Of a DNA stretch of 9,573 nucleotides, positions 1 through 5,745 are shown in pieces. Under the pieces are notes generated by a model. That model was not told the origin of the DNA. It did not search any database and worked only from the letters and a program-made list of their open reading frames with translations. Made by a program: the position numbers and the translations under genes. Positions within the stretch are counted from its first letter, which is position 1. Every line of letters starts with the position of its first letter. The stretch is from an uncultured Haemophilus sp. (GTDB lineage: Bacteria > Pseudomonadota > Gammaproteobacteria > Enterobacterales > Pasteurellaceae), in the NCBI RefSeq assembly GCF_905207935.1, contig NZ_CAJLNI010000074.1, forward strand, positions 1 through 9,573. Reading direction: 5' to 3'.

Positions 1-50
1 AGCCAGGTCATTTGAATTCAGATCAAATTAAACAATTTGTGAAGGAATAA
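1..50 (+). CDS. 3' end of an unidentified rightward gene (partial)
   Basis: The first bases can be read as the last 15 codons of a rightward gene, ending PGHLNSDQIKQFVKE and a TAA stop at 48-50. The codons look ordinary. The stop is followed within a base by a hairpin with a T-run, as expected at a gene end. The rest of the gene lies outside the window. Fifteen residues are too few to name a family, so no function is proposed. It converges on the leftward AhpD-like gene. Confidence 0.5.
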   Translation, partial: PGHLNSDQIKQFVKE

Positions 51-80
51 AAAAGAGCGGTCATTTTTGACCGCACTTTT
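51..80. terminator. bidirectional terminator between convergent genes, containing an uptake signal
   Basis: The arms GCGGTCA (57-63) and TGACCGC (68-74) form a perfect 7-bp stem around a TTTT loop. After one A/A mismatch the stem continues as AAAAG (51-55) with CTTTT (76-80). Read rightward it ends in a T-run, and read leftward it also ends in TTTT, so it can serve both flanking genes. The right arm contains the Haemophilus uptake signal on the minus strand, a common arrangement in this family. The left arm is only a near-match to that signal. Confidence 0.75.
70..78 (-). repeat. Haemophilus DNA uptake signal (USS)
   Basis: ACCGCACTT is the exact complement of AAGTGCGGT. It lies within the terminator arm downstream of the AhpD-like gene. 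Confidence 0.85.
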
Positions 81-92
81 ATATTGGCTTGA

Positions 93-638
93 TTATGCAA
101 ATGCCTGTAATTCAGGATTGATTGGGGTTTCAGCGATGTTGTTCACATAGTTACATAATGTGGCGAGGCTAACACCTAAAATCACATCAATGGCATTTTC
201 TTGGGTATAACCTGCATCAAAGAACGCTTTAAGCTGCGCTTCGGTTAATTTTGCTTTTTGCAAAATAACGGCAAGGGTGAAACGCGCTAAAGTATCCAGT
301 TTTTTATCACTTTCAATACGAGCAGTTGCACGAATTTGGTTTACAAGCTCTTCTTCAAGTTTTAACACTTTTAAAGCGATCTTCGTGTGGCCTGCTACAC
401 AGAAACCACAGCCATTGACTACGGCAGCGGTAATTTGCACCACTTCGCGTTCTGTTGCCGTTAAGCTGTTACGACCATTAATGCCGCCCACTGTGCGATA
501 AGTTTCAAGTGCAGTAGGGGCATTCGCGAGAACACCAATTAAATTTGGAATAAAACCATTGGCATTTTGTACGGCTTTTAAGGCTTCTTGTGCCGCTTCT
601 GGGGCTGATTCAATGGTGTGAATTTTAAATTGAGACAT
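93..638 (-). CDS. carboxymuconolactone decarboxylase / AhpD-like family protein
   Basis: This 181-residue protein belongs to the AhpD/CMD fold family of cytoplasmic, all-helical proteins, many of which are thiol-dependent peroxidases. The family active site is visible as CGFCVAGHT: Cys77, Cys80 and His84. Glu65 lies 12 residues before the first Cys, the same spacing as in the characterised AhpD proton-relay site (Glu, CxxC, then His four residues after the second Cys). This supports redox activity rather than true decarboxylation. The ATG at 638 is preceded by AGGAGT (644-649) with 5 nt spacing. The gene is the last of the leftward block, about 104 bp after the hydrolase gene, and ends at the shared terminator. 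The substrate cannot be read from sequence; a peroxidase, or a general oxidative-stress role, is the best guess. Confidence 0.85.
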   Translation of the reverse strand: MSQFKIHTIESAPEAAQEALKAVQNANGFIPNLIGVLANAPTALETYRTVGGINGRNSLTATEREVVQITAAVVNGCGFCVAGHTKIALKVLKLEEELVNQIRATARIESDKKLDTLARFTLAVILQKAKLTEAQLKAFFDAGYTQENAIDVILGVSLATLCNYVNNIAETPINPELQAFA

Positions 639-676
639 AAACTACTCCTAAGGGATAAATCATAAATTTCTGCTTG

Positions 677-682
677 ATAATA
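677..682 (-). promoter_or_regulatory. possible -10 box for the AhpD-like gene
   Basis: The minus strand reads TATTAT here, a 5/6 match to the sigma70 -10 box, about 40 bp before the start codon. No convincing -35 box is found 16-18 bp upstream, where the sequence is a T-rich run. The gap of about 104 bp after the previous gene makes a separate promoter reasonable but unproven. Confidence 0.25.
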
Positions 683-742
683 CCTTTCTAACTTAAATAA
701 GAAAAAGAAGAAAAGCTTATTTCATATAGCCAAAAGTTATGA

Positions 743-1816
743 TTATTCTTGGGTAAACCAATCTTCTGTTTTTGTATTTACGTCAAATACCTGTCCTAAC
801 AATGGCGTAAGTGTATTTACTCCCAGTGTTCTTGCCATTGGTACGCTTTTAAGCACAGGCTCATTCCATGTATGCAAGGCAAGGGGATAAGCTCCCCAGT
901 GAATGGGCATAAATCTTGTTGGTTGTAGTTTTGCCGCGAGTTGTGCGGTTTGCTCAGGGAAAAGATGGTTATTGGGCCATCTTTCGTCATATTGTCCGTT
1001 CTCGATAAACGCAATATCAATTTTGCCAACACGGCTGGCAATTTCATCAAAATGTTTACCTTGGGCAGAATCACCATGGAAGTAAAAACGTTCTTCATTT
1101 TGACCGCGCTTATGCTCTATTAAAAAACCAGACCATAATGCTTTGTTATGATCAAACAAGCCACGGCTAGAATCATGTCTTGCAGGTAATGCAGTATATT
1201 TTACGCCATTTCGTTCAGTGCTTTGCCACCAGTCTAATTCAGTAATTCTAGCCGCATCTATTCCCCATTTTTGTAAAATTACGCCCATTCCTAAAGAAAC
1301 CACAAAATGACTTTGCGTTTTCATTAATTTCTCGATGCTTTCTTGTTCTAAGTGATCATAATGACTATGTGAAAGCAGCACGACATCTATAGGCGGTAAT
1401 TCTTCAATTTCTGCCACAGGTGGTTGAAAACGGTGCATCATTATTGGTACAGGGGACGCACTATTTCCAAAAAGCGGATCGGTAATGATGGTTTGATTGC
1501 CAATACGCATAAGTAGCGTCGAATGTCCAAACCACATAAATCGACTCTGTTCAGTTGGCGCTAATAACTCGGTCCAATTTGGTTTGACCGTTGGCAATGG
1601 TTTTTTCGGGTGAAAATCTTTTTCATGAAATGTCATTTCCCAAAGTGCACTTGCAACATTTATTGGTGCGCGTTGAGGTTCTGCATTATAGAAAGTTTGT
1701 GTATCAGGATCATAATGATCACTCTTCGGATATACCGGATAGGTTGGCGGATAAAACCAATAGGTAACAAATGCGGCAATTCCCGCAAGAGTAATGAGTT
1801 TCTTTGTATGTCTCAT
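743..1816 (-). CDS. membrane-anchored metallo-beta-lactamase-fold hydrolase
   Basis: This 357-residue protein has a metallo-beta-lactamase fold. The signature HSHYDH gives the metal ligands His150, His152, Asp154 and His155, on the strand after VVLL. Further likely ligands are His214 (PARHDSS), Asp249 (FHGDS) and His306 (PIHWGAY). The approach segment GHSTLLMRIG...TDPLF resembles the UlaG and NAPE-PLD-like (lipid phosphodiesterase) branch. The N-terminus (about residues 6-22) is a single hydrophobic segment behind basic residues, so it is probably anchored with the catalytic domain in the periplasm. Starting at the next Met would remove the anchor, so the ATG at 1816 is kept although no clear Shine-Dalgarno precedes it. 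Only 37 bp separate it from the small membrane gene upstream, suggesting co-transcription. The family assignment is firm; the substrate (a phosphodiester, lactone or other) is unknown. Confidence 0.85.
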   Translation of the reverse strand: MRHTKKLITLAGIAAFVTYWFYPPTYPVYPKSDHYDPDTQTFYNAEPQRAPINVASALWEMTFHEKDFHPKKPLPTVKPNWTELLAPTEQSRFMWFGHSTLLMRIGNQTIITDPLFGNSASPVPIMMHRFQPPVAEIEELPPIDVVLLSHSHYDHLEQESIEKLMKTQSHFVVSLGMGVILQKWGIDAARITELDWWQSTERNGVKYTALPARHDSSRGLFDHNKALWSGFLIEHKRGQNEERFYFHGDSAQGKHFDEIASRVGKIDIAFIENGQYDERWPNNHLFPEQTAQLAAKLQPTRFMPIHWGAYPLALHTWNEPVLKSVPMARTLGVNTLTPLLGQVFDVNTKTEDWFTQE

Positions 1817-1853
1817 ATTTAAAGGATATTTTCCAAATATAAATTTGGCAGCA

Positions 1854-2228
1854 TTATACCTTTAAATGTGTTTTTACTACAGTGAGTAATCTCTCCAACT
1901 CTTTTTTGCCTTTTTCGGAAAGGACTTTGTTGTCGCGCAGCATTTGGGTGGCGCGAGCTTCAATAAAGCGGAGGTAATCGCTGTTTTGTGTATCTTGGAA
2001 TTGCTTTTCGGCTAACTGCATTTCGGTGAAGTCTTTATTGGTTTGAGCAATCAGCATTTTTTGTCCGATTAATACAATTAATGCGGCAATTAAAGCGATG
2101 ACGGCGCCATAGCCATTAGTGGGGTAATAAAGAATGCCCGCCAGAACAAAAAGTGCGGTCACTAAATTGGATGAATTTTTGATATAGCCTTCAGCCGGTG
2201 GTGGCTTAATGAGATCTTTCAGGTTCAT
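1854..2228 (-). CDS. small membrane protein of unknown function
   Basis: I do not recognise this 124-residue protein. It has a short basic and proline-rich N-terminus, two hydrophobic segments (about residues 21-36 and 40-60), and a charged, helix-prone C-terminal half (64-120) that may be coiled-coil and cytoplasmic. It lies 69 bp after the IID gene, in the place where E. coli has yobD (another small membrane protein), but the sequence does not resemble YobD. A strong hairpin separates it from the PTS genes, so expression would need read-through or its own promoter. No clear Shine-Dalgarno precedes the ATG at 2228; the bases before it read AAATCCT. An in-frame TGA 18 nt upstream excludes an earlier start. 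An uptake signal lies inside the reading frame. Confidence 0.65.
   Translation of the reverse strand: MNLKDLIKPPPAEGYIKNSSNLVTALFVLAGILYYPTNGYGAVIALIAALIVLIGQKMLIAQTNKDFTEMQLAEKQFQDTQNSDYLRFIEARATQMLRDNKVLSEKGKKELERLLTVVKTHLKV
2151..2159 (+). repeat. Haemophilus DNA uptake signal (USS)
   Basis: Exact AAGTGCGGT, inside the coding region of the small membrane protein near its first hydrophobic segment. Confidence 0.85.
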
Positions 2229-2247
2229 AGGATTTATATGTCATGCT

Positions 2248-2285
2248 AAAAATTTGCCTTCCCTCAAGTGAAAGAGGGAAGGCAA
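2248..2285 (-). terminator. rho-independent terminator after the mannose PTS operon
   Basis: The arms TTGCCTTCCCTC (2254-2265) and GAGGGAAGGCAA (2274-2285) form a perfect 12-bp GC-rich stem with an 8-nt loop. In the leftward direction it is followed by AAATTTTT. It lies 12 bp past the IID stop codon, so it should end most PTS transcripts before the small membrane gene. Confidence 0.88.
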
Positions 2286-2297
2286 TATCATAATATA

Positions 2298-3131
2298 TTA
2301 CGCTAACACACCAAAATGATAGCCTAAAATACCCACGCCGAATAAGGCGAAGATGATGTACATGGCGTTGACTTTTTTACGTAATAAATACATACATAAG
2401 AAAGTTAAACCTAACGCGGCGAGGCCTGGAAGAAGGTCGTTTAACACGCTTTGTACGGTGGTCACCACTTCTTCGCCCATTTGGTTTTTATAGCGGGAAA
2501 GTTCTAATGGAATATTAATACTCGTCCATTTCGATACCAGTGAGCCCATGACAAAGAGACCGAGGATAGACGCCCCCTGCGTCAATTTTTGTAAGCGGCC
2601 GCCGCCCATGTCGTTAACGATGGTGGTACCTTTTTCATAGCCATATTTAAAGCCATACCAACGGGTTAAACCGCGGCAAAGGTTGATACCGATGAAGAAA
2701 AGTAATGGCCCTAAAAGGCTACCGGTAAGGGCTAAGCCCGCACCAAGTGCCGCAAGTACAGGACGTAATGTACCCCAGAAAATTGGGTCACCCACACCGG
2801 CCAATGGCCCCATTAAACCGACTTTCACCCCGCTGATTGCGGAGTCATCAATATCGTTGCCATTCGCGCGTTCTTGCTCCATCGCGGCAGTTACACCGAT
2901 GATAGACGATGCCACCCAAGGCTGAGTATTAAAGAATTCTAAGTGACGTTTTAATGCTGCAGCTTGATCTTCTTTTTTGCTATAAAGACGTTTAATGGCA
3001 GGGATCATCGATACACAGAAACCCATTGCTTGCATACGTTCAAAGTTGAAGGAACCTAGCAAGAAAGTTGAACGCCAGTAAGTGCTACGAATATCGCCTT
3101 TTGTTAATGATTTTTTAGTTTGTTCAGTCAT
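2298..3131 (-). CDS. manZ: PTS mannose-family transporter subunit IID
   Basis: This 277-residue protein is the IID membrane subunit of a mannose-class phosphotransferase system. With IIC it forms the channel that takes up and phosphorylates hexoses such as mannose, glucose and amino sugars. Family blocks are clear: FERMQAMGFCVSMIPAI near residues 30-47, HLEFFNTQPWVA, GLMGPLAGVGDPIFWGT near 100-117, and GASILGLFVMGSLVSKW. They match what I recall of E. coli ManZ closely and in order. A start at 3161 is possible, but the ATG at 3131 is chosen because AAGGA lies 7 nt before it, the residues then align with ManZ, and the gene no longer overlaps IIC. The Shine-Dalgarno overlaps the IIC stop codon, suggesting translational coupling. 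The exact sugar range cannot be read from sequence. Confidence 0.95.
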   Translation of the reverse strand: MTEQTKKSLTKGDIRSTYWRSTFLLGSFNFERMQAMGFCVSMIPAIKRLYSKKEDQAAALKRHLEFFNTQPWVASSIIGVTAAMEQERANGNDIDDSAISGVKVGLMGPLAGVGDPIFWGTLRPVLAALGAGLALTGSLLGPLLFFIGINLCRGLTRWYGFKYGYEKGTTIVNDMGGGRLQKLTQGASILGLFVMGSLVSKWTSINIPLELSRYKNQMGEEVVTTVQSVLNDLLPGLAALGLTFLCMYLLRKKVNAMYIIFALFGVGILGYHFGVLA

Positions 3132-3138
3132 AATTTCT

Positions 3139-3143
3139 TCCTT
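3139..3143 (-). promoter_or_regulatory. ribosome binding site deciding the manZ start
   Basis: AAGGA lies 7 nt before the ATG at 3131 and overlaps the TAA stop of the IIC gene (3142-3144). The alternative ATG at 3161 lies within the end of the IIC gene and has no such site at the right distance. Confidence 0.75.
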
Positions 3144-3939
3144 ATAGTCCTTCAAGTTCATCGTCAGCTAATTCACGTTTTGCCACTGCTTGAGGCGCAG
3201 TAGATTGATGGAAGCGTGGGTTTAATTGAATGTAAATCATCGCTAAGCATGTGCCTAAAATACCGAGACCGACAAGGTTGTAATTGGTGAAAGAGGCGAT
3301 TACAAAGCCTAGGAAGAAGAATGGCATTAATGCACCTGCACGCATCATATTGATGACCATTGCATAACCTACGACTACGATAAAGCCACCGGCGATTTGT
3401 AAACCGCGAGTGACCACTTCTGGAATCGCGTTCAATGCTTCAGTTACCGTATCTGTACCTGCTACTAAGGCAACGAAGAAGGTTGGAATTGCCACACGTA
3501 ACGCTTGTAATGCAAGACCACTAAAGTGACAAAATTCAATACCGCGGAAGTTCGCTTTTGCGGCAAAATCATCGGCTTTGTGTTGAAGGAAGATGGTTAA
3601 AGTACGTACGAAAATAGTTAATACTTGGCCTGCCGCCGCGACTGGAATCGCAATCGCTAATGCGCTCCCTTTATCTTGGCCGCCTTTGATGACGAGGATC
3701 GTTGCAATCACACTGGCTAATGCAGCATCTGGTGCCATTGCCGCACCGACGTTCATCCAGCCTAATGCCACTAATTCAAGGGTACCACCGACAATAATAC
3801 CGGTTTCTAAATCACCTAATACTAAGCCGATTAAGGTACAAGCAACTAAAGGACGATGAGTTTGACGTTCGTCCAATACACTCCCCATACCGCAAATGGC
3901 GGCAACGAGTGTGACTAAAATAATTTCCATTGTTGTCAT
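3142..3939 (-). CDS. manY: PTS mannose-family transporter subunit IIC
   Basis: This 265-residue polytopic membrane protein is the IIC subunit, which forms the sugar path together with IID. The family signature near the N-terminus is visible: GMGSVLDERQTHRPLVACT, then GLVLGDLETGIIVGGTLE, GWMNVGAAMAPDAALASVI and AIPVAAAGQVLTIFVRT. Further on come AIPEVVTRGLQIAGG and VVVGYAMVINMMRAG. Length and block order agree with E. coli ManY (about 266 residues). The ATG at 3939 has GAGGA at 3949-3953, 9 nt upstream. It follows IIAB by 18 bp and precedes IID by 10 bp, so the three form one operon. No lesion is seen. Confidence 0.95.
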   Translation of the reverse strand: MTTMEIILVTLVAAICGMGSVLDERQTHRPLVACTLIGLVLGDLETGIIVGGTLELVALGWMNVGAAMAPDAALASVIATILVIKGGQDKGSALAIAIPVAAAGQVLTIFVRTLTIFLQHKADDFAAKANFRGIEFCHFSGLALQALRVAIPTFFVALVAGTDTVTEALNAIPEVVTRGLQIAGGFIVVVGYAMVINMMRAGALMPFFFLGFVIASFTNYNLVGLGILGTCLAMIYIQLNPRFHQSTAPQAVAKRELADDELEGL

Positions 3940-3957
3940 AATGAATTGTCCTCGTAA

Positions 3958-4926
3958 TTAAAATTGAATCGCATCAAGCTCTTTGTGCGTGAGCATTGAT
4001 TTCGGGCTGCTCGCCACTTGTTGTAAGCTTAATTCCACGCCTTTATCTAAAAGCTGTTTAAATGCCGCCACATCAGTTGGGTTGACGGCAACTGCTTGGG
4101 AAAGCATTTTGTCGCCTTCACGGAACGTCATACCGCCCACGTTGACTTTATCAATTTTCACGCCGCCTTCGATTAAGCGCACGATATCTGTTGGGTTGGT
4201 CACTAACCAAAGAATATTTTTACCCGCATATTTCGGGTTGTGATATACCTTAATGGCTTTTTCCACTGGAATCACATAAGCTTTTAAATGTTCAGGCGCG
4301 ATTTGGAGTAATAAATCACGACGAAGGGCATCATTTGCTACATCATCATTTACCGCAAAAATGGCTTCACATTTCACTGCTTTCGCCCAAGAGGTCGCCA
4401 CTTGACCGTGGATTAAACGGCTATCAATACGCAATAAGGAAATGTTCATATTGCCAGAAAGTGCGGTTGGATTTGGAGAGGTTTTCGGTGCTTCAGCTGG
4501 TTTAGCAGTTGGCGTTGGAGCCGGTTTGCTTTCTTTAGGTTGACGGAAGGATTTCACAGCAGCGACCCCGACTTCTTTTGCGGTTTCTACCAATTCATCT
4601 AAGCTGGCGCCATCTTTGGCATCAAGCACTTCTAGCAACATTGGTAGATTAATGCCGGTGACGATATCGGTATTATCCCTTTCACTGGCGACTCGGCTTG
4701 CCGCATTATAGGGGCTACCACCAAATAAATCGACCAGAAAGAGCACCGGTTCATTTTCAGGCAGCGTAGCAATAATCGCATTGTATTTTTCGATTAAATG
4801 CTCACCGCCTTCACCCGGTAAGAAAGTCACGACATGGCAGTTTTCATCTTCGCCATACACCATAGCGGCGGAATTGACGATTTCTTCAGAAAACTTACCG
4901 TGCGTAGCAACGATAATGTGGGTCAT
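3958..4926 (-). CDS. manX: PTS mannose-family fused subunit IIAB
   Basis: This 322-residue cytoplasmic phosphocarrier receives phosphate from HPr on its IIA domain and passes it through IIB to the incoming sugar. The IIA domain (about residues 1-128) has the active histidine His9 in VATHG and the conserved LFLVDLFGGSPYNAA block with Asp66. A proline- and alanine-rich linker follows (about 129-159). The IIB domain (about 161-322) has the phospho-accepting His173 in RLIHGQVAT and the NVGGMTFREG block. Domain order and length match E. coli ManX (323 residues). The ATG at 4941 is rejected because the strong GGGAGGA site immediately follows it and serves the ATG at 4926. It is first in the operon, behind a promoter with a CRP-like site. 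Confidence 0.95.
   Translation of the reverse strand: MTHIIVATHGKFSEEIVNSAAMVYGEDENCHVVTFLPGEGGEHLIEKYNAIIATLPENEPVLFLVDLFGGSPYNAASRVASERDNTDIVTGINLPMLLEVLDAKDGASLDELVETAKEVGVAAVKSFRQPKESKPAPTPTAKPAEAPKTSPNPTALSGNMNISLLRIDSRLIHGQVATSWAKAVKCEAIFAVNDDVANDALRRDLLLQIAPEHLKAYVIPVEKAIKVYHNPKYAGKNILWLVTNPTDIVRLIEGGVKIDKVNVGGMTFREGDKMLSQAVAVNPTDVAAFKQLLDKGVELSLQQVASSPKSMLTHKELDAIQF
4459..4467 (+). repeat. Haemophilus DNA uptake signal (USS)
   Basis: Exact AAGTGCGGT inside the IIAB gene, at the junction between the proline-rich linker and the IIB domain. This is a region of low sequence constraint, where such signals are often tolerated. Confidence 0.85.
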
Positions 4927-4932
4927 GGATAT

Positions 4933-4939
4933 TCCTCCC
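4933..4939 (-). promoter_or_regulatory. strong ribosome binding site deciding the manX start
   Basis: GGGAGGA is read on the minus strand, 6 nt before the ATG at 4926. It begins within the upstream in-frame ATG (4941-4939), so that ATG cannot use it. Confidence 0.8.
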
Positions 4940-5010
4940 ATTGAGTTGATAAAATCAGTCTATTTTGCTTTCTATACGCACTGCGCAAACGATTACTCCG
5001 AATGGAATTT

Positions 5011-5038
5011 AGTGTATGGATTTGAAGATTAGCGTCAA
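5011..5038 (-). promoter_or_regulatory. predicted sigma70 promoter of the mannose PTS operon
   Basis: On the minus strand TTGACG (5033-5038, 5/6 match to the -35 consensus) is followed after 16 bp by TACACT (5011-5016, 4/6 match to -10). This places the start point near 5004 and gives an untranslated leader of about 78 nt. The weak -10 box is usual for an activator-dependent promoter, and a CRP-like site lies at the fitting distance upstream. Confidence 0.55.
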
Positions 5039-5051
5039 ATAAAGAATAGTC

Positions 5052-5073
5052 AAATGGTGATCAAGATCAAATA
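5052..5073 (-). promoter_or_regulatory. CRP-like site upstream of the mannose PTS operon
   Basis: The minus strand reads TTTGA, six bases, then TCACC, matching 8 of 10 conserved bases of the CRP consensus TGTGA-N6-TCACA, with AT-rich flanks. Its centre is about 60 bp from the predicted start point, the spacing of class I CRP sites. E. coli manXYZ is known to be CRP-dependent. The same bases also match an FNR half-site pair (9 of 10), but the spacing fits CRP better. Confidence 0.55.
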
Positions 5074-5121
5074 AACAGGTAAGATGACTTAAACTTTTGA
5101 GGTATTTGTGAATGAAGTACA

Positions 5122-5130
5122 AAGTGCGGT
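5122..5130 (+). repeat. Haemophilus DNA uptake signal (USS)
   Basis: Exact AAGTGCGGT followed by TGATTTT and, further on, another T-rich stretch (CGATTTTTG). This matches the AT-rich extension of the full Haemophilus uptake signal. Confidence 0.88.
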
Positions 5131-5165
5131 TGATTTTGGGACGATTTTTGCCGAATAGAAAGCAT

Positions 5166-5193
5166 TTCACGGTAAATTAGAAAAGGTTAAAAT
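5166..5193 (+). promoter_or_regulatory. candidate promoter of the YdcZ-like gene
   Basis: TTCACG (5166-5171, 4/6) and TAAAAT (5188-5193, 5/6) are separated by 16 bp and lie about 27 bp before the chosen start codon. The surroundings are AT-rich, so chance matches are likely. Confidence 0.3.
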
Positions 5194-5210
5194 AAACTAA
5201 ATTTTATGTT

Positions 5211-5215
5211 GGGAG
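5211..5215 (+). promoter_or_regulatory. ribosome binding site deciding the YdcZ-like start
   Basis: GGGAG lies 5 nt before the ATG at 5221. The in-frame ATG at 5206 lies before this site and has only A/T-rich sequence upstream. Confidence 0.65.
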
Positions 5216-5220
5216 TCTCG

Positions 5221-5697
5221 ATGTTTTTTGTTTATCTCATCGTCGCTTTAGCGGCAGGCGTAGCACTCGCCACGCAATCAGCCATTAATACGCAATTGGC
5301 GAAAGCCATGAGTGGCGAAGCGGTGATTGCTACCTTTATTTCTTTTGCGGTAGGCACGATTTTTCTCTTTTTTATCGCGTTGGCTAAAACTGATTTATGG
5401 GGCAATCTATCCACGATCCCATCACAACCTTGGTGGAAATTAATTGGTGGTGTACTCGGCGCAGTTGTTGTGTTCACAACCGTTTTGCTTGCACCTAAAT
5501 TAGGCATTACTGCGATGTTATTTTTTATCATCGTCGGACAATTAATTACGGCAACAACCATCGATCATTTTGGTCTTATCGGTATGCCGATCCGAGAAGT
5601 GAACATCACAAAACTCATCGGATTAATCATTGTCGCCTTTGGATTAGTATTTTATTTCTTTGGAGATAAGTTGGTTGAGCTATTTGGGGCGAGATAG
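5221..5697 (+). CDS. DMT-superfamily transporter, YdcZ (DUF606) family
   Basis: This 158-residue inner-membrane protein is of the small YdcZ/DUF606 type, a half-sized branch of the drug/metabolite transporter superfamily that probably works as a dimer. Five hydrophobic segments are visible at about residues 2-19, 34-55, 72-91, 97-113 and 129-148. Family features include the early QSAINTQLAK stretch after the first segment, and GQLITATTIDHFGLIG (106-121), which resembles the usual GQ...DHFG block. The start at 5221 is preferred over 5206 because of the GGGAG ribosome binding site and the normal family N-terminus. The substrate is unknown. It precedes ydbH by 48 bp on the same strand and may share a transcript; no strong terminator lies between them. 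Confidence 0.85.
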   Translation: MFFVYLIVALAAGVALATQSAINTQLAKAMSGEAVIATFISFAVGTIFLFFIALAKTDLWGNLSTIPSQPWWKLIGGVLGAVVVFTTVLLAPKLGITAMLFFIIVGQLITATTIDHFGLIGMPIREVNITKLIGLIIVAFGLVFYFFGDKLVELFGAR

Positions 5698-5736
5698 GCT
5701 AGAATACGCCTCTATTTATTGATTAATCGCGTAATT

Positions 5737-5741
5737 GGGGA
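5737..5741 (+). promoter_or_regulatory. ribosome binding site deciding the ydbH start
   Basis: GGGGA lies 4 nt before the ATG at 5746. A TTG at 5719 would add nine residues with no such site, so the ATG is preferred. Confidence 0.6.
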
Positions 5742-5745
5742 AACT

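Larger units (their letters stand above)
4942..5220. other. divergent intergenic region between the mannose PTS operon and the YdcZ-like gene
   Basis: This stretch holds the leftward PTS promoter and CRP-like site, a Haemophilus uptake signal at 5122-5130, and a weak candidate promoter for the rightward gene. No small gene or RNA could be supported between about 5074 and 5165. Confidence 0.6.

Noticed and set aside
695..722. Inverted repeat AAATAAG/CTTATTT after the hydrolase gene as a terminator.
   Set aside because: The stem is short and almost all A-T, with a 14-nt loop and no following T-run.
1833..1848. Small hairpin CCAAAT/ATTTGG between the small membrane gene and the hydrolase gene.
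   Set aside because: Only six weak pairs and no T-run in the leftward direction, so it is not supported as a terminator.
2216..3161. Two reading frames begin with the same five residues, MNLKD (2228 and 3161), hinting at a duplicated start.
   Set aside because: The one at 3161 lies inside the end of the IIC gene in another frame, and the true IID start is 3131; the match is coincidence.
5056..5071. FNR box reading (GTGAT, four bases, ATCAA; 9 of 10) of the site upstream of manX.
   Set aside because: Activating FNR sites are usually centred near -41; this one is near -60 from the predicted promoter, and the downstream genes fit CRP control better. It cannot be fully excluded.
5695..5712. Possible hairpin AGGC/GCCT and a TAGAAT -10 box before ydbH.
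   Set aside because: The stem is four base pairs, and the nearest -35-like TTGAGC is 19 bp away; neither is strong enough to call.
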